Assembly (NCBI RefSeq): GCF_002005465.1
Contig: NZ_CP014691.1
Location: 2,506,501-2,570,500 of the forward strand
DNA: 64,000 nucleotides
Source: Neoasaia chiangmaiensis
Lineage (GTDB): Bacteria; Pseudomonadota; Alphaproteobacteria; Acetobacterales; Acetobacteraceae
Direction of reading: 5' to 3'
Shown piece after piece: positions 34,746-43,389 of this stretch (position 1 is the stretch's first letter; each line of letters opens with the position of its first letter). The notes beneath the pieces were generated by a model. That model did no database searches. It was not told where the DNA came from and saw only the letters and a program-made list of their open reading frames with translations. The translations under genes and the position numbers were made by a program.

Positions 34746-37553
34746 CTATTGCCGCTGGCGTGCCTCGGCGGCGACAAGGCGGATCCACGGGTGCCGTTCG
34801 GTCACCAGCGAGACCACGCGTGCCTTATGGGCCGCGCGTTCGGTGATCCCGTTGGTCATTGAGGCATCATGGTGACGGTATTCGGCCAGAACTTCCGGCA
34901 CGTGACGGCCCGTCAGGCCGCGCTCGGCCAGCCCGCACCACAGATCGTAATCCTCCCAGCCCATCGCATCGCGCGCCACATAATAGCCACCCACCGCAGC
35001 CCAGGCCCATTTCGCCACCATGGCCATGGCATCGACGTGGTTGCCGCCGATAAGCGCGAGCGGTTCGAAGGGCAGGTTGCCCAGGAGGTCCGGTCTGGTG
35101 GCGTTGTCCGGGTCATCCGGCGTTGCCTTGCCCATGACGATGCCCTCGGTATTGAAGGCGCGGAGGACCGGATAGGCATAAGCGGTCTGCCCGTCCGCCA
35201 TGGCATCGCGCAGTCGTGCACAGGCATCCGGCAGGAGGCGATTGTCGGCATCGAGTTGCATGACGAAGGGCGTTTCCGTCGCGGCCATGCCGACGTTTCG
35301 CGCGCCACCCAGACCGGCGTTTTGCCGGGTGCGACGCAGGATCAGGCGGTTGAAGCGCTCCGCATGGCGCGTCATCCAGTCCTCGACAAGCGTGACCGAA
35401 TCGTCCGTCGAGCCGTCATCCACGACGATCAGGTCCAGCGGTGAGAGGGTTTGAGCGCGAACGGAATCCAGCGCATCCAATATATACGTACTGTAGTTAT
35501 AGCTGGTCACCACGACGGTGACGTCAGCCCCTCCCAAAAGGTCGCGCTCGAACAATGCGTCGCTTTCCGGAACGACAGGCAGTGGCGCCCTGGGCATGGC
35601 CTGACGGGACAACAGCGTTTCAGCACTGCGGGCAGCATCGGCGTCCGTTGCGCCCAGGCCGTCGAAAATCGTTCGCAGGCGTTGCGTCTGAGCCTGCGGG
35701 CCGAAATGCCATAAAACGTCGTGATACGCGTCCTGCGCCATGCGACGACGCTTCCCGGGATTCTCGATAAGATTGCGTAATGCCGCAGCCCATTCCTCGG
35801 GCGTGTCGGCCAGAAAGCCGGTGATTCCCGGTCGAATTACGCGGCGGAATGGCCCGGTTGGCGAGGCGATGCAGGCAGCGCCGGCCAGGGCGGGCTCGAA
35901 GAACTTGATTTCCGATTTCGCCTCGCAGAAGACATTGCCGGTCTCCAGTGGCGCGATAGAGATATCGAAACGGGCGAATTCGTCCGGCAGATCGGCCAGC
36001 GCGACCATGTCGCGCCATTCGATCCGGTCCGCGATCGTCTCGAGTGCGGGAAACTCCTCCATGAGCAGGACGGGGCGCCTGTTGCCGGCTTCACGGAACA
36101 GCACGAGCCGGACGTGCGGATAGGTCCGCAGGAGATCCGCGAGAACAGGGGCGACGGCTGCGAAGTCGCGCTGGTGCGTCCGAGAGCCCGTGGCATAGCC
36201 GATGCGGACCAGTCCATCGTCGATCCGGCGTCGATGTGCCAGCCGGGATTTCGCATGGGCGGCGTCATTGAAGATATTCGGCACTTCGTGGGTCAGCGGC
36301 AGATTGACGCGCATGGCGTCGCCGAGTTCGCGGGTTGTCGCAAAGCCGAGATCGCAGCGCAGCATCGTGCGTCGCATATCGGCGAAACAGCGCTCGATCC
36401 GTTCTTCCGTCGCGCCGATGGATCGTATGCCGTCAATGACGTCGATCCGGGCGAGGTGCGGGATGAAAACGATATCGTCCGCGTCGAAAACGAGTGTGGC
36501 GCCTTTCTCCCTGCCCAGTCGCAGGAGGATATCGACATGACCGCTGAATTCCACACGCCACAGAACCATGATGTCGGCCCAGGCCACGTCATCGCCGCCA
36601 ATTGTGGCACAAGGCATGACACGGGTGGCGTATCCGGCGGCGCGCGCGGCTTCGGCGAGCCGATCGCAACGATAGGCGACGCCAGGCGTGTCCGGCTCGC
36701 CGGCGATGAACAGGATGTGTCGTTCGGACGACGGTAGTTGTGCGGTGACCGGCGCGGCAACGACCGGCGGATGACGTGGTCGCAAACGGCGGCCAAGGTA
36801 GCGGACGGCACGTAATGGCAGGGCGCGGCGCGGGGGAACTGTCGCGGATTGCGCGTGGCGTTCGGAGAGTGCGGCATCGCGCTCGGCGACGGCGGCCTCA
36901 TAGGCTGCCTGCGTCCGATCGTATTGGGCAAGGGCGGCGTCGCGTTGGTATGCCATGTCGCGTTGCAGGGTGACGAGTGTCCGGATGCGTCGGGCGTCGT
37001 CCTGCCGTTGCTGCAACAGACGGGCCTGCGCCTGTTGCGACTGCCACAGGGCAGCGGTGGTGGCGGCGCGACGGCGCAAGATCCGGCGTTCCGCGGCGTA
37101 GGCCGGATCGGCTAGCCATGCGAGCGCGGCTCGATCGGTTCCCGACGGTGTCGGCATCCGGATGAGCACATGAGAATCGAGATGGAAGTCATCATCGTGC
37201 GCATGTTGTTCGGAAAAACGGATGACGGTCGCTGAGGATGTAAATTCGTGCCGGGGATCAGTATCGCTTGTCACAACGATCGACGATATCTGCGATTCGT
37301 GCGGCAGAAGCGCAATCCGACGCTCGAATATCTGATTGCCGAGCATCTCGCGCAGCGGCCTTATCATCCAGCCGCAGGATGACGTAAAAGTGATCGTGCA
37401 GGGATTTGAGTCGGAAAGCTGATCGAATACCCACAACAGGAACGGCAAATATCGGGCGAATTCGTGTTGCAGTGCATCTGCCGGAACTGGCTCGTCGAAA
37501 ATGGAGAGCCTGTTCACGGTGACACATGAAAGGATGGTGTGTTCTTTAGACAC
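34746..37553 (-). CDS. Two-domain glycosyltransferase (GT4-like plus C-terminal GT2)
   Basis: 935 residues from a GTG start. An N-terminal part of about 160 residues has no recognised fold; it is followed by a coiled coil (about 165-235, with AALWQSQQAQARLLQQRQDD). A GT-B-like domain (about 280-640) has GEPDTPGVAYRCDRLAEAAR, TLVFDADDIVFIPH and the region DISIAPLETGNVFCEAKSEI. A C-terminal GT2 domain (about 680-930) starts VTVVVTSYNYSTYILDALDS and has LIVVDDGSTDDSV and QLDADNRLLPDAC with the DxD. It could add two sugars in succession. It lies divergent from a secreted RTX-like protein gene. Confidence 0.85.
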   Translation of the reverse strand: MSKEHTILSCVTVNRLSIFDEPVPADALQHEFARYLPFLLWVFDQLSDSNPCTITFTSSCGWMIRPLREMLGNQIFERRIALLPHESQISSIVVTSDTDPRHEFTSSATVIRFSEQHAHDDDFHLDSHVLIRMPTPSGTDRAALAWLADPAYAAERRILRRRAATTAALWQSQQAQARLLQQRQDDARRIRTLVTLQRDMAYQRDAALAQYDRTQAAYEAAVAERDAALSERHAQSATVPPRRALPLRAVRYLGRRLRPRHPPVVAAPVTAQLPSSERHILFIAGEPDTPGVAYRCDRLAEAARAAGYATRVMPCATIGGDDVAWADIMVLWRVEFSGHVDILLRLGREKGATLVFDADDIVFIPHLARIDVIDGIRSIGATEERIERCFADMRRTMLRCDLGFATTRELGDAMRVNLPLTHEVPNIFNDAAHAKSRLAHRRRIDDGLVRIGYATGSRTHQRDFAAVAPVLADLLRTYPHVRLVLFREAGNRRPVLLMEEFPALETIADRIEWRDMVALADLPDEFARFDISIAPLETGNVFCEAKSEIKFFEPALAGAACIASPTGPFRRVIRPGITGFLADTPEEWAAALRNLIENPGKRRRMAQDAYHDVLWHFGPQAQTQRLRTIFDGLGATDADAARSAETLLSRQAMPRAPLPVVPESDALFERDLLGGADVTVVVTSYNYSTYILDALDSVRAQTLSPLDLIVVDDGSTDDSVTLVEDWMTRHAERFNRLILRRTRQNAGLGGARNVGMAATETPFVMQLDADNRLLPDACARLRDAMADGQTAYAYPVLRAFNTEGIVMGKATPDDPDNATRPDLLGNLPFEPLALIGGNHVDAMAMVAKWAWAAVGGYYVARDAMGWEDYDLWCGLAERGLTGRHVPEVLAEYRHHDASMTNGITERAAHKARVVSLVTERHPWIRLVAAEARQRQ

Positions 37554-37934
37554 GTTGATTTCGATACCCGCCTATTTGAAATAACAAGCCGTCTTGCTCA
37601 ATTTCACGATCTTTAGCCTATCTGCACCGCAAATTTAAGATTGCCGTATGACTCTCAGGGCCCACTTATCTTGCGGCATCCCAGGGGGCAGCGGGATGTA
37701 AATCGAAAAAAACATGAACAATTCATAAAATCTCATGCGCTAATTATTGCATTCATGCCACGCGAAGCTGGTTGCCGGGAAAAGAAAAAAATTATGACTG
37801 GTATGGCTGCACGAATATCATTGCCAAGGCGCGATTCCATTTGATAGAGAGCGGTTGGATAGAAAAAGTCGGGGCGGTCGTGCGGCTGTCCTTGGTAAAA
37901 TGAATCCTTCGGGATCAGAAAAGGAGCAGAGCGT
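37554..37934. other. Divergent regulatory region of the surface-protein locus
   Basis: 381 bases between a GTG-started glycosyltransferase gene (minus) and the RTX-like gene (plus), lower in GC than the flanking genes, with many A/T runs between 37690 and 37900. It must hold promoters for both. Upstream of the RTX-like gene is a good AAGGAG ribosome binding site. No reading frame is convincing. No clear operator could be identified by eye. Confidence 0.7.
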
Positions 37935-39266
37935 ATGGCAATTGTGACCGTCGTTGGCGCTTCCGGCACGCATGTTCAGGTTACCGTCGACGGTGGCCAG
38001 ACTCAGCGTCTTGCGCAGGAATACGCGACCAGCATTCAGAATGCCTTCAGTGGCGGCACCCTTGACGTGGTGGACCTTGCACCGGGCAGCAATCAGTTTG
38101 CGTCCAGCGCGATGTCGACAGTTCAGGGGCAAATCACCGTCGGTGGTTCCTATACGTTGAATGGCAGCTATACGAACGTTGCAGTTGGCGCTTTGGCCTC
38201 CAACGACAGCCCCGTTACGCCGCTTAATGGCCAGGTTACGATCAACGCGGCCGGTAGCACGGGTTCGTCGCTGAGCATTCTGACGGGCAACCAGGGCAAC
38301 ACCGATGTGACGGTCGGCAACCAGTCCGGCACCTTTGTTGCCGCCGCTGGCACCAACGCGTTTCATGGTGGCGACAGCACTGGCGACTGGCAGATCGCAA
38401 CCGGCGCGGGCACGACCAACACGCTGTCGCTCGGCACGGGCGCCAATTATGTTGCTTCCGAAGGGCACGACACCATTGATGGGGCGGCCGGCGGTACCGA
38501 TACGGTTACGCTGATCGGCGGTAGCTCGCTCGTTTCCTTGCAGCAGAACGCTGCCGTCGTGGATCTGAGCACAGGTAACAACATCTCTGTTGGTGACAAC
38601 AGCACCGTCTTTGGTGGTTCGGGATCGAGCGCCAACTTCACGGGCGACTCCAGCACGATCGTCGGGGCGTTGGGCGACACCATCTCGGCTGCCAGCTCGC
38701 TGCAGGTCATCCATGGCTCGAACAACGACATCTCGGTCAGCGGTAACCTGTCGTTCCTGAACGGCACGGGCACCACGACCATCGCTGCCGGCAATGCGAC
38801 GATCTTCGGCGCCTCTGGCCTGAACGCGATCACGAGCACCATGTCCAGCCCGGCGCTTTTCGTCGGCAACGAGGGGCCGGAAACGGTCAACGGCGCTTCG
38901 TCGACATCGGCGCTGCATGCCTTCGCCGGCTCGGGCAACGATGTGCTGATCGGTGGCAGCGCGTCCGATACGCTGGTCGGCGGTGTTGGCAATGCCACGC
39001 TGACGGGTGGTTCGGGTGCGTCCAACCTGTTCGCCATCACCAAGGATCATGCCGGTGGTAACTATACCATCACGGATTTTGGTAGCGCGGCTGGTAACAT
39101 CACGGCGCTTTACAACTACGGCCTGCAGAATAACAACGGTCTGCAGAGCGTGTTGAATAACGCAACGGTGGCTGGCGGCAACACGACGATCCAGCTGTCC
39201 GACAACTCCAAGATCACCTTCGTCGGTGTTACCGACCTGAAGGCCTCGGACTTCAACCTGAGCTGA
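37935..39266 (+). CDS. Secreted RTX-like Gly/Ser/Thr/Asn-rich surface protein
   Basis: 443 residues, starting after an AAGGAG site. Composition is dominated by Gly, Ser, Thr, Asn, Ala and Val, with almost no Arg or Lys and no Cys, typical of extracellular repeat or S-layer-like proteins. The body is built of short beta-strand repeats. A calcium-binding type segment SGNDVLIGGSASDTLVGG occurs at about residues 333-350. There is no N-terminal signal; the C-terminus FVGVTDLKASDFNLS looks like a type I secretion signal. The flanking glycosyltransferases suggest it is glycosylated. It ends in a strong terminator. Its transporter is not in the window. Confidence 0.8.
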   Translation: MAIVTVVGASGTHVQVTVDGGQTQRLAQEYATSIQNAFSGGTLDVVDLAPGSNQFASSAMSTVQGQITVGGSYTLNGSYTNVAVGALASNDSPVTPLNGQVTINAAGSTGSSLSILTGNQGNTDVTVGNQSGTFVAAAGTNAFHGGDSTGDWQIATGAGTTNTLSLGTGANYVASEGHDTIDGAAGGTDTVTLIGGSSLVSLQQNAAVVDLSTGNNISVGDNSTVFGGSGSSANFTGDSSTIVGALGDTISAASSLQVIHGSNNDISVSGNLSFLNGTGTTTIAAGNATIFGASGLNAITSTMSSPALFVGNEGPETVNGASSTSALHAFAGSGNDVLIGGSASDTLVGGVGNATLTGGSGASNLFAITKDHAGGNYTITDFGSAAGNITALYNYGLQNNNGLQSVLNNATVAGGNTTIQLSDNSKITFVGVTDLKASDFNLS

Positions 39267-39291
39267 TTTCATCTGGTTGATCGATCGAGAA

Positions 39292-39320
39292 GGGCTGGAC
39301 CGCGAGGTCCGGCCCTTTTT
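39292..39320 (+). terminator. Rho-independent terminator after the RTX-like gene
   Basis: GGGCTGGACC (39292-39301) pairs with GGTCCGGCCC (39306-39315), with one G-T pair, a GCGA loop and five T residues (39316-39320). The glycosyltransferase gene that follows begins at 39359, so it needs readthrough or its own promoter. Confidence 0.9.
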
Positions 39321-39358
39321 GTTTGTATAGCCGATTTCGAGAGGCACTCCGAAGGTGT

Positions 39359-42079
39359 ATGTCGCCTGTCATGCGTCCGACCGATTTCCCTCACCTGAGT
39401 GACTCGCCATCATCAGATCTATTGGCGGCGCGAGACGCAGCCCTGCGTGACAGTTACCGTGAAAGTGCGGCGCTCTATGGGTTGCGTGCGGCGGACCTTC
39501 GTGCCGAGATCGATGAACTCCGGCGCATCAAACGTCTCCGTGAAGAATCGCTTTCCTGGCGCATAACGGCGCCCCTGCGCTGGGTTCGGTCGCTTAGTCT
39601 TGGCCGCATGCCGTCCGGCCGACCGCTGAGCAATGCGCCGGACAGGGTGCGTGCATTGTGGCAGTCGGGCGGTCTGCGCGCCGTCATTGGCACCCTGCTG
39701 TCGGAAGGGCGCAGCAAGCGATTCCTTGCGGTCGATTCGGCTGACGATCAGGCGATCAGGCGTTACAAGGCGCCGTTGAAAACAGGCCAGACGCCACTGG
39801 CGCCCCATATTCTGATCATCGCCGAACTCGGCCTCCGGCAATGCGCCAAATATCGTGTCTGGCAGAAGCGGACCTTTCTCGAATCGTTGGGCTGGCGCGT
39901 AACGGTCGTGGATTGGCGGATGACCAAGCTGGCCTGGGCGACACTTCAAACTTGCAGCGCCGTCATATTCTATCGCACGCCGGGATTCGACTCGGTCCTG
40001 GCTCTGGTGAATGAGGCCCATCGTCTGGAGCTATCTCCCTGGTGGGAAGTGGACGACCTGATTTTCGATGCGGACGAATATCGTCAGAATGGCAATATCG
40101 AGACTCTTCCCGCGTCAGAGCGCGAACTTCTTCTGTTCGGCGTGACCCTGTTCCGCCGCTGCCTGATGGCTTGCAACCGCGCCATCGCATCGACTGAGAG
40201 TCTCGCGGCTGCCATGCGTCAGGTCGGTGTCGATGATGTTGCGGTACTGGAGAACGCGCTGGACGAACAGACGCTGCGTTTCGCGGAGGGCGCTCTGGCA
40301 CAAGCGCAGCACGACCCTTCGCGCATATGGGTCTGTTATGGCTCCGGGACCAACACGCACGATGCCGATCTGCTACAGGCAGCGCCCGGATTGCTGATGG
40401 CCATGCAGCAGATGCCGGAACTCGGTATCCGCCTGTTCGGGCCGGTGAGGCTGCCTTCGGAGTTCGACGCGTTCGGCGAGCGTGTGGAAAGGCGCGACGG
40501 TCTTGACTACGCCCATTACCTTCGGGAACTGGCCTGCACCGATATCAGCATTGCGCCGCTGGAAAACACGTTATTCAACGACGCCAAGAGCAACATCAAA
40601 TTCCTCGAAGCCGCGATTCTGGGGCTGCCGACGGTGTGTTCGCCACGATCGGCTTTCATGACCGTCTTGCATCCGGGTGAAAACGGCATGGTGGCGACGA
40701 CATCGCAGGAGTGGGCGGATGCGATCGTCCAACTCGCCCGCGATCCCGCACTGCGCTATCGGCTTGGCGGGCAGGCGCGTCAGGACGTGCTCGACCGTTA
40801 TGCGCCCGACATCATGACCCGCACGCAAGCGGCACGTATTTTCGGGCAGCCGCAGGCGCGGCGTGGCGACGCGATGCGCGTGTTGATGGTCAATGTGTAT
40901 TTCGCGCCGCGCTCGTTCGGCGGCGCCACGATGATCGTCGAGGAAATGAGCCGTCGGCTTCGGCAGGATGGGCTTGAGGTGGGCGTATTCACGACGGAAG
41001 TCTCGCAGGAATCCGCCTTCGAAGCCGGGCATCGCTATCAGGTGGATGGCATCGATGTGCTCGCGGTGCCGGGTGCGGTCGAGGGGGATGCGCTCGGCAG
41101 TCTGGATAATCCGGATGCCGCGGCATCCTTTGCCGCCTGGCTGGCGGCATTCCGGCCGGATATCGTGCATATCCATGCGTTGCAGGGCATGGGTGTCGGC
41201 CTGCTTCGCGTTTGCGAGGAATACGGTGTTCCGTATGTCATCACGGTGCATGACGCATGGTGGCTGTGCGACCGGCAATTCATGGTTCGTGAGGACGGTC
41301 GATATTGTTTCCAGAAGACGATCGACCTGCAAATCTGCCAGACCTGCGTACCGCATGCACGACATCTGGCCAGTCGCGCGGTCATCATGCAGCACGGTTT
41401 GAAGAATGCGGCCCTGATCCTCAGTCCTTCCGCGACACATCGCGATCTCTACATCGCCAATGGCGTCGATCCGTCGCGCGTGGTGGTCAATGCGAATGGC
41501 TTTCGCTGGCCGGCCCGACCCAGAAAGCCACGGTCGGTCGGTGCGCCGCTGCGCTTCGGCTTCGTCGGCGGCACGGAGGATCTCAAGGGCTATTCGTTGC
41601 TGCGCCGCGCGGCCAGGGCGGTGGCGCGCGCCGACTGGTCGTTGATCGTCGTGGACAACAAGCTGAACCTCGGTATTCGCTCCATCGACCCGGAGGACTG
41701 GCATATCGAAGGCCAGTTCCGGATCCGGCCTGCCTACACGCAGGACACGATGGACGATTTCTATGACGAGATCGACGTGCTTCTTTTCCCTTCACAATGG
41801 AAGGAAAGTTTCGGCCTGACGGTGCGCGAGGCCCTGGCGCGCGATGTCTGGGTGATCGCTACGGCCCCGGGCGGTCAGGCCGAGCCCATTGAGGATGGCA
41901 TCAACGGCACGCTGATCGACCTCGACAACCATCCCGAAACGCTGATGACCGCCATGACGGCGCTACTGGCGGCACCATCGCGCTTCGATGGTTACGTCAA
42001 TCCCCTGAAAGACCGGTTGCCCCATTATGAAACGCAGGCAACGGAATTGCGTGAAATCTACGCACGGATCCTGAACTGA
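39359..42079 (+). CDS. Two-domain glycosyltransferase (GT-B-like plus C-terminal GT4)
   Basis: 906 residues from ATG 39359 (GAAGG site); an in-frame TTG at 39323 would add 12 residues. After a charged N-terminal helix comes a GT-B-like domain (about 140-490) with HILIIAELGLRQCAKYRVWQ, WWEVDDLIFDADEY and ACTDISIAPLENTLFNDAKS. A second, GT4-type domain (about 500-900) starts RVLMVNVYFAPRSFGGATMI and contains IVHIHALQGMGVG, VHDAWWLCDRQFM, FGFVGGTEDLKGYSL and DVLLFPSQWKESFGLTVREAL. Its first domain is related to the middle domain of the glycosyltransferase on the other side of the RTX-like gene. It is probably cytosolic. Confidence 0.88.
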   Translation: MSPVMRPTDFPHLSDSPSSDLLAARDAALRDSYRESAALYGLRAADLRAEIDELRRIKRLREESLSWRITAPLRWVRSLSLGRMPSGRPLSNAPDRVRALWQSGGLRAVIGTLLSEGRSKRFLAVDSADDQAIRRYKAPLKTGQTPLAPHILIIAELGLRQCAKYRVWQKRTFLESLGWRVTVVDWRMTKLAWATLQTCSAVIFYRTPGFDSVLALVNEAHRLELSPWWEVDDLIFDADEYRQNGNIETLPASERELLLFGVTLFRRCLMACNRAIASTESLAAAMRQVGVDDVAVLENALDEQTLRFAEGALAQAQHDPSRIWVCYGSGTNTHDADLLQAAPGLLMAMQQMPELGIRLFGPVRLPSEFDAFGERVERRDGLDYAHYLRELACTDISIAPLENTLFNDAKSNIKFLEAAILGLPTVCSPRSAFMTVLHPGENGMVATTSQEWADAIVQLARDPALRYRLGGQARQDVLDRYAPDIMTRTQAARIFGQPQARRGDAMRVLMVNVYFAPRSFGGATMIVEEMSRRLRQDGLEVGVFTTEVSQESAFEAGHRYQVDGIDVLAVPGAVEGDALGSLDNPDAAASFAAWLAAFRPDIVHIHALQGMGVGLLRVCEEYGVPYVITVHDAWWLCDRQFMVREDGRYCFQKTIDLQICQTCVPHARHLASRAVIMQHGLKNAALILSPSATHRDLYIANGVDPSRVVVNANGFRWPARPRKPRSVGAPLRFGFVGGTEDLKGYSLLRRAARAVARADWSLIVVDNKLNLGIRSIDPEDWHIEGQFRIRPAYTQDTMDDFYDEIDVLLFPSQWKESFGLTVREALARDVWVIATAPGGQAEPIEDGINGTLIDLDNHPETLMTAMTALLAAPSRFDGYVNPLKDRLPHYETQATELREIYARILN

Positions 42080-42960
42080 TCGCGCAGCAGGAGAGAAAGC
42101 GCGCGCCAACGGTCTTCCGCCGCCACAGCCTGGATCAGCTTGCCGCGCCACGTCGCGCGCAGCGCGCCCGGACGACGTGGGTGATGGGCCAGATACGCAT
42201 CGATCCATGCGGGATCGAAAAATCCGGGGTCGGGCAGCGCATCCCGCCAGCCCTCGATACCCTGGATGGCGCTGGGGTTGTCGCGCAGCAGTTCCACCTT
42301 GATGAAGGGCGCACGGTCGCTGCGCAGCACGGTGCGCCAATCGGTATGCATGGGGTTGGTGGCGATCAGGCGCGCGATGCCACGTGTGCTGGACCAGCAT
42401 GCCCCCTGTTTCAGGCCGGCCGCCTGTAACGCCAGCCCCAGGCCGAGTTCGCCATGCAGGACGATCTCGTCTTTCGTCATCTCGTTGAAGGGCTGCCTCA
42501 GCACGCGCTGTATGGCGGGGCGACGAAAGGCATCAGCCGTGAAACAGACGAACCACGATTGCAGATGATCCACGACGGCACGGGAGGCGACCATCCCCCA
42601 GACGTCATATTGCTGGCGGCGCATCCGCTCGACCAGAGGGGAGAGTGGCTGGAGCGGGCCGAAGACGCTGTCATTGGCGAGGAGGATTTCATCCGCGTCC
42701 TGTGCGAGGTCCAGTTCGAGCAGATGCTGCCATGCGCCGAAGTCCAGCCCGCCATTCGGGCGCGGATGGAAGGCGATGGGCAGCCCTTCCAGTCCCGCGT
42801 GCAAGGCAAGGCGACCGGCTGACGTCAGGTTTTCGCGACCGGACAGAGCAATATGAATGGAAAAGCCACAAGAAGCGATCTGCCGCAGGTAATGCCGGGT
42901 CTGCGGCGGAATTTCCGGTTGTTCGTCATACTGGGCAAACAGGCAGATGGATCTTTTCAC
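42058..42960 (-). CDS. RgpF-type rhamnan synthesis glycosyltransferase
   Basis: 300 residues from a GTG start. The central part DADEILLANDSVFGPLQPLS with the following YDVWGMVASRAVVDHLQSWF is the typical region of the rhamnan synthesis protein F family, which acts in rhamnose-containing polysaccharide assembly. The N-terminal part MKRSICLFAQYDEQPEIPPQ and LPIAFHPRPNGGLDFGAWQHL also fits. The 3' end overlaps the convergent glycosyltransferase gene by 22 bases. This suggests that the locus makes a rhamnose-type glycan, an inference from family membership. Confidence 0.75.
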   Translation of the reverse strand: MKRSICLFAQYDEQPEIPPQTRHYLRQIASCGFSIHIALSGRENLTSAGRLALHAGLEGLPIAFHPRPNGGLDFGAWQHLLELDLAQDADEILLANDSVFGPLQPLSPLVERMRRQQYDVWGMVASRAVVDHLQSWFVCFTADAFRRPAIQRVLRQPFNEMTKDEIVLHGELGLGLALQAAGLKQGACWSSTRGIARLIATNPMHTDWRTVLRSDRAPFIKVELLRDNPSAIQGIEGWRDALPDPGFFDPAWIDAYLAHHPRRPGALRATWRGKLIQAVAAEDRWRALSLLLRDQFRIRA

Positions 42961-43068
42961 GCTGTAATAACCATTTTAATTTCTTTTAAGTTACTTGGCC
43001 GGTATGTTTTTGCGGTGCCCGTGAAAGGGCGTCGCCCAGCTGTCTGACGAGAAAAACGCGGAGTTTCA

Positions 43069-43338
43069 ATGAGCAAAGCTTTTATCGCCGCCGCCTTGCA
43101 GGAGTCGATGCAATGCACGGGCGTCGCCGCCAACCGCGCGGCAACGGACCTGATGGCGGCAATTGTCGCGGAACTCAGGAAGGAAGGGGGCTTCACGCTG
43201 CCGTCCTTCGGTACGTTCTCGGTCCATAAGCTCAAGGCGCGGAAGGCCCTCAATCCGCGCACCGGGGAAAGCGTGCGGGTCAAGGCGGGCAAAACGGTTC
43301 GGTTCAAGGCCAGTCCCAATCTTCGCAAATCGGTTTGA
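43069..43338 (+). CDS. HU-family DNA-binding protein
   Basis: 89 residues, the normal HU size. HU is a dimeric nucleoid protein that bends DNA. Landmarks are MSKAFIAAALQESMQCTGVA, the turn GGFTLPSFGTFSVHKLKARK, and the beta-arm motif KALNPRTGESVRVKAGKTVR, here with LNPRTGE in place of the common RNPQTGK/E. The ATG has a GGAG site. It is a single gene, convergent with dnaB, with a perfect 12-bp hairpin between. Confidence 0.92.
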   Translation: MSKAFIAAALQESMQCTGVAANRAATDLMAAIVAELRKEGGFTLPSFGTFSVHKLKARKALNPRTGESVRVKAGKTVRFKASPNLRKSV

Positions 43339-43343
43339 CACCG

Positions 43344-43374
43344 ACCCGTTCAGGCATCGGGCGCCTGAACGGGT
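43344..43374. terminator. Stem-loop between the convergent HU and dnaB genes
   Basis: ACCCGTTCAGGC (43344-43355) and GCCTGAACGGGT (43363-43374) form a perfect 12-bp stem around a seven-base loop. There is no T-run on either side, but the position between two convergent stops suggests a shared terminator or 3' end protector. Confidence 0.65.
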
Positions 43375-43389
43375 TGAGTCTGCTGGTCC

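Noticed and set aside
38447-39043. A long open frame antisense to the RTX-like gene
   Set aside because: It is a by-product of the Gly/Ser/Thr-rich codon pattern on the opposite strand. The plus-strand frame has the ribosome binding site, repeats, secretion signal and terminator.
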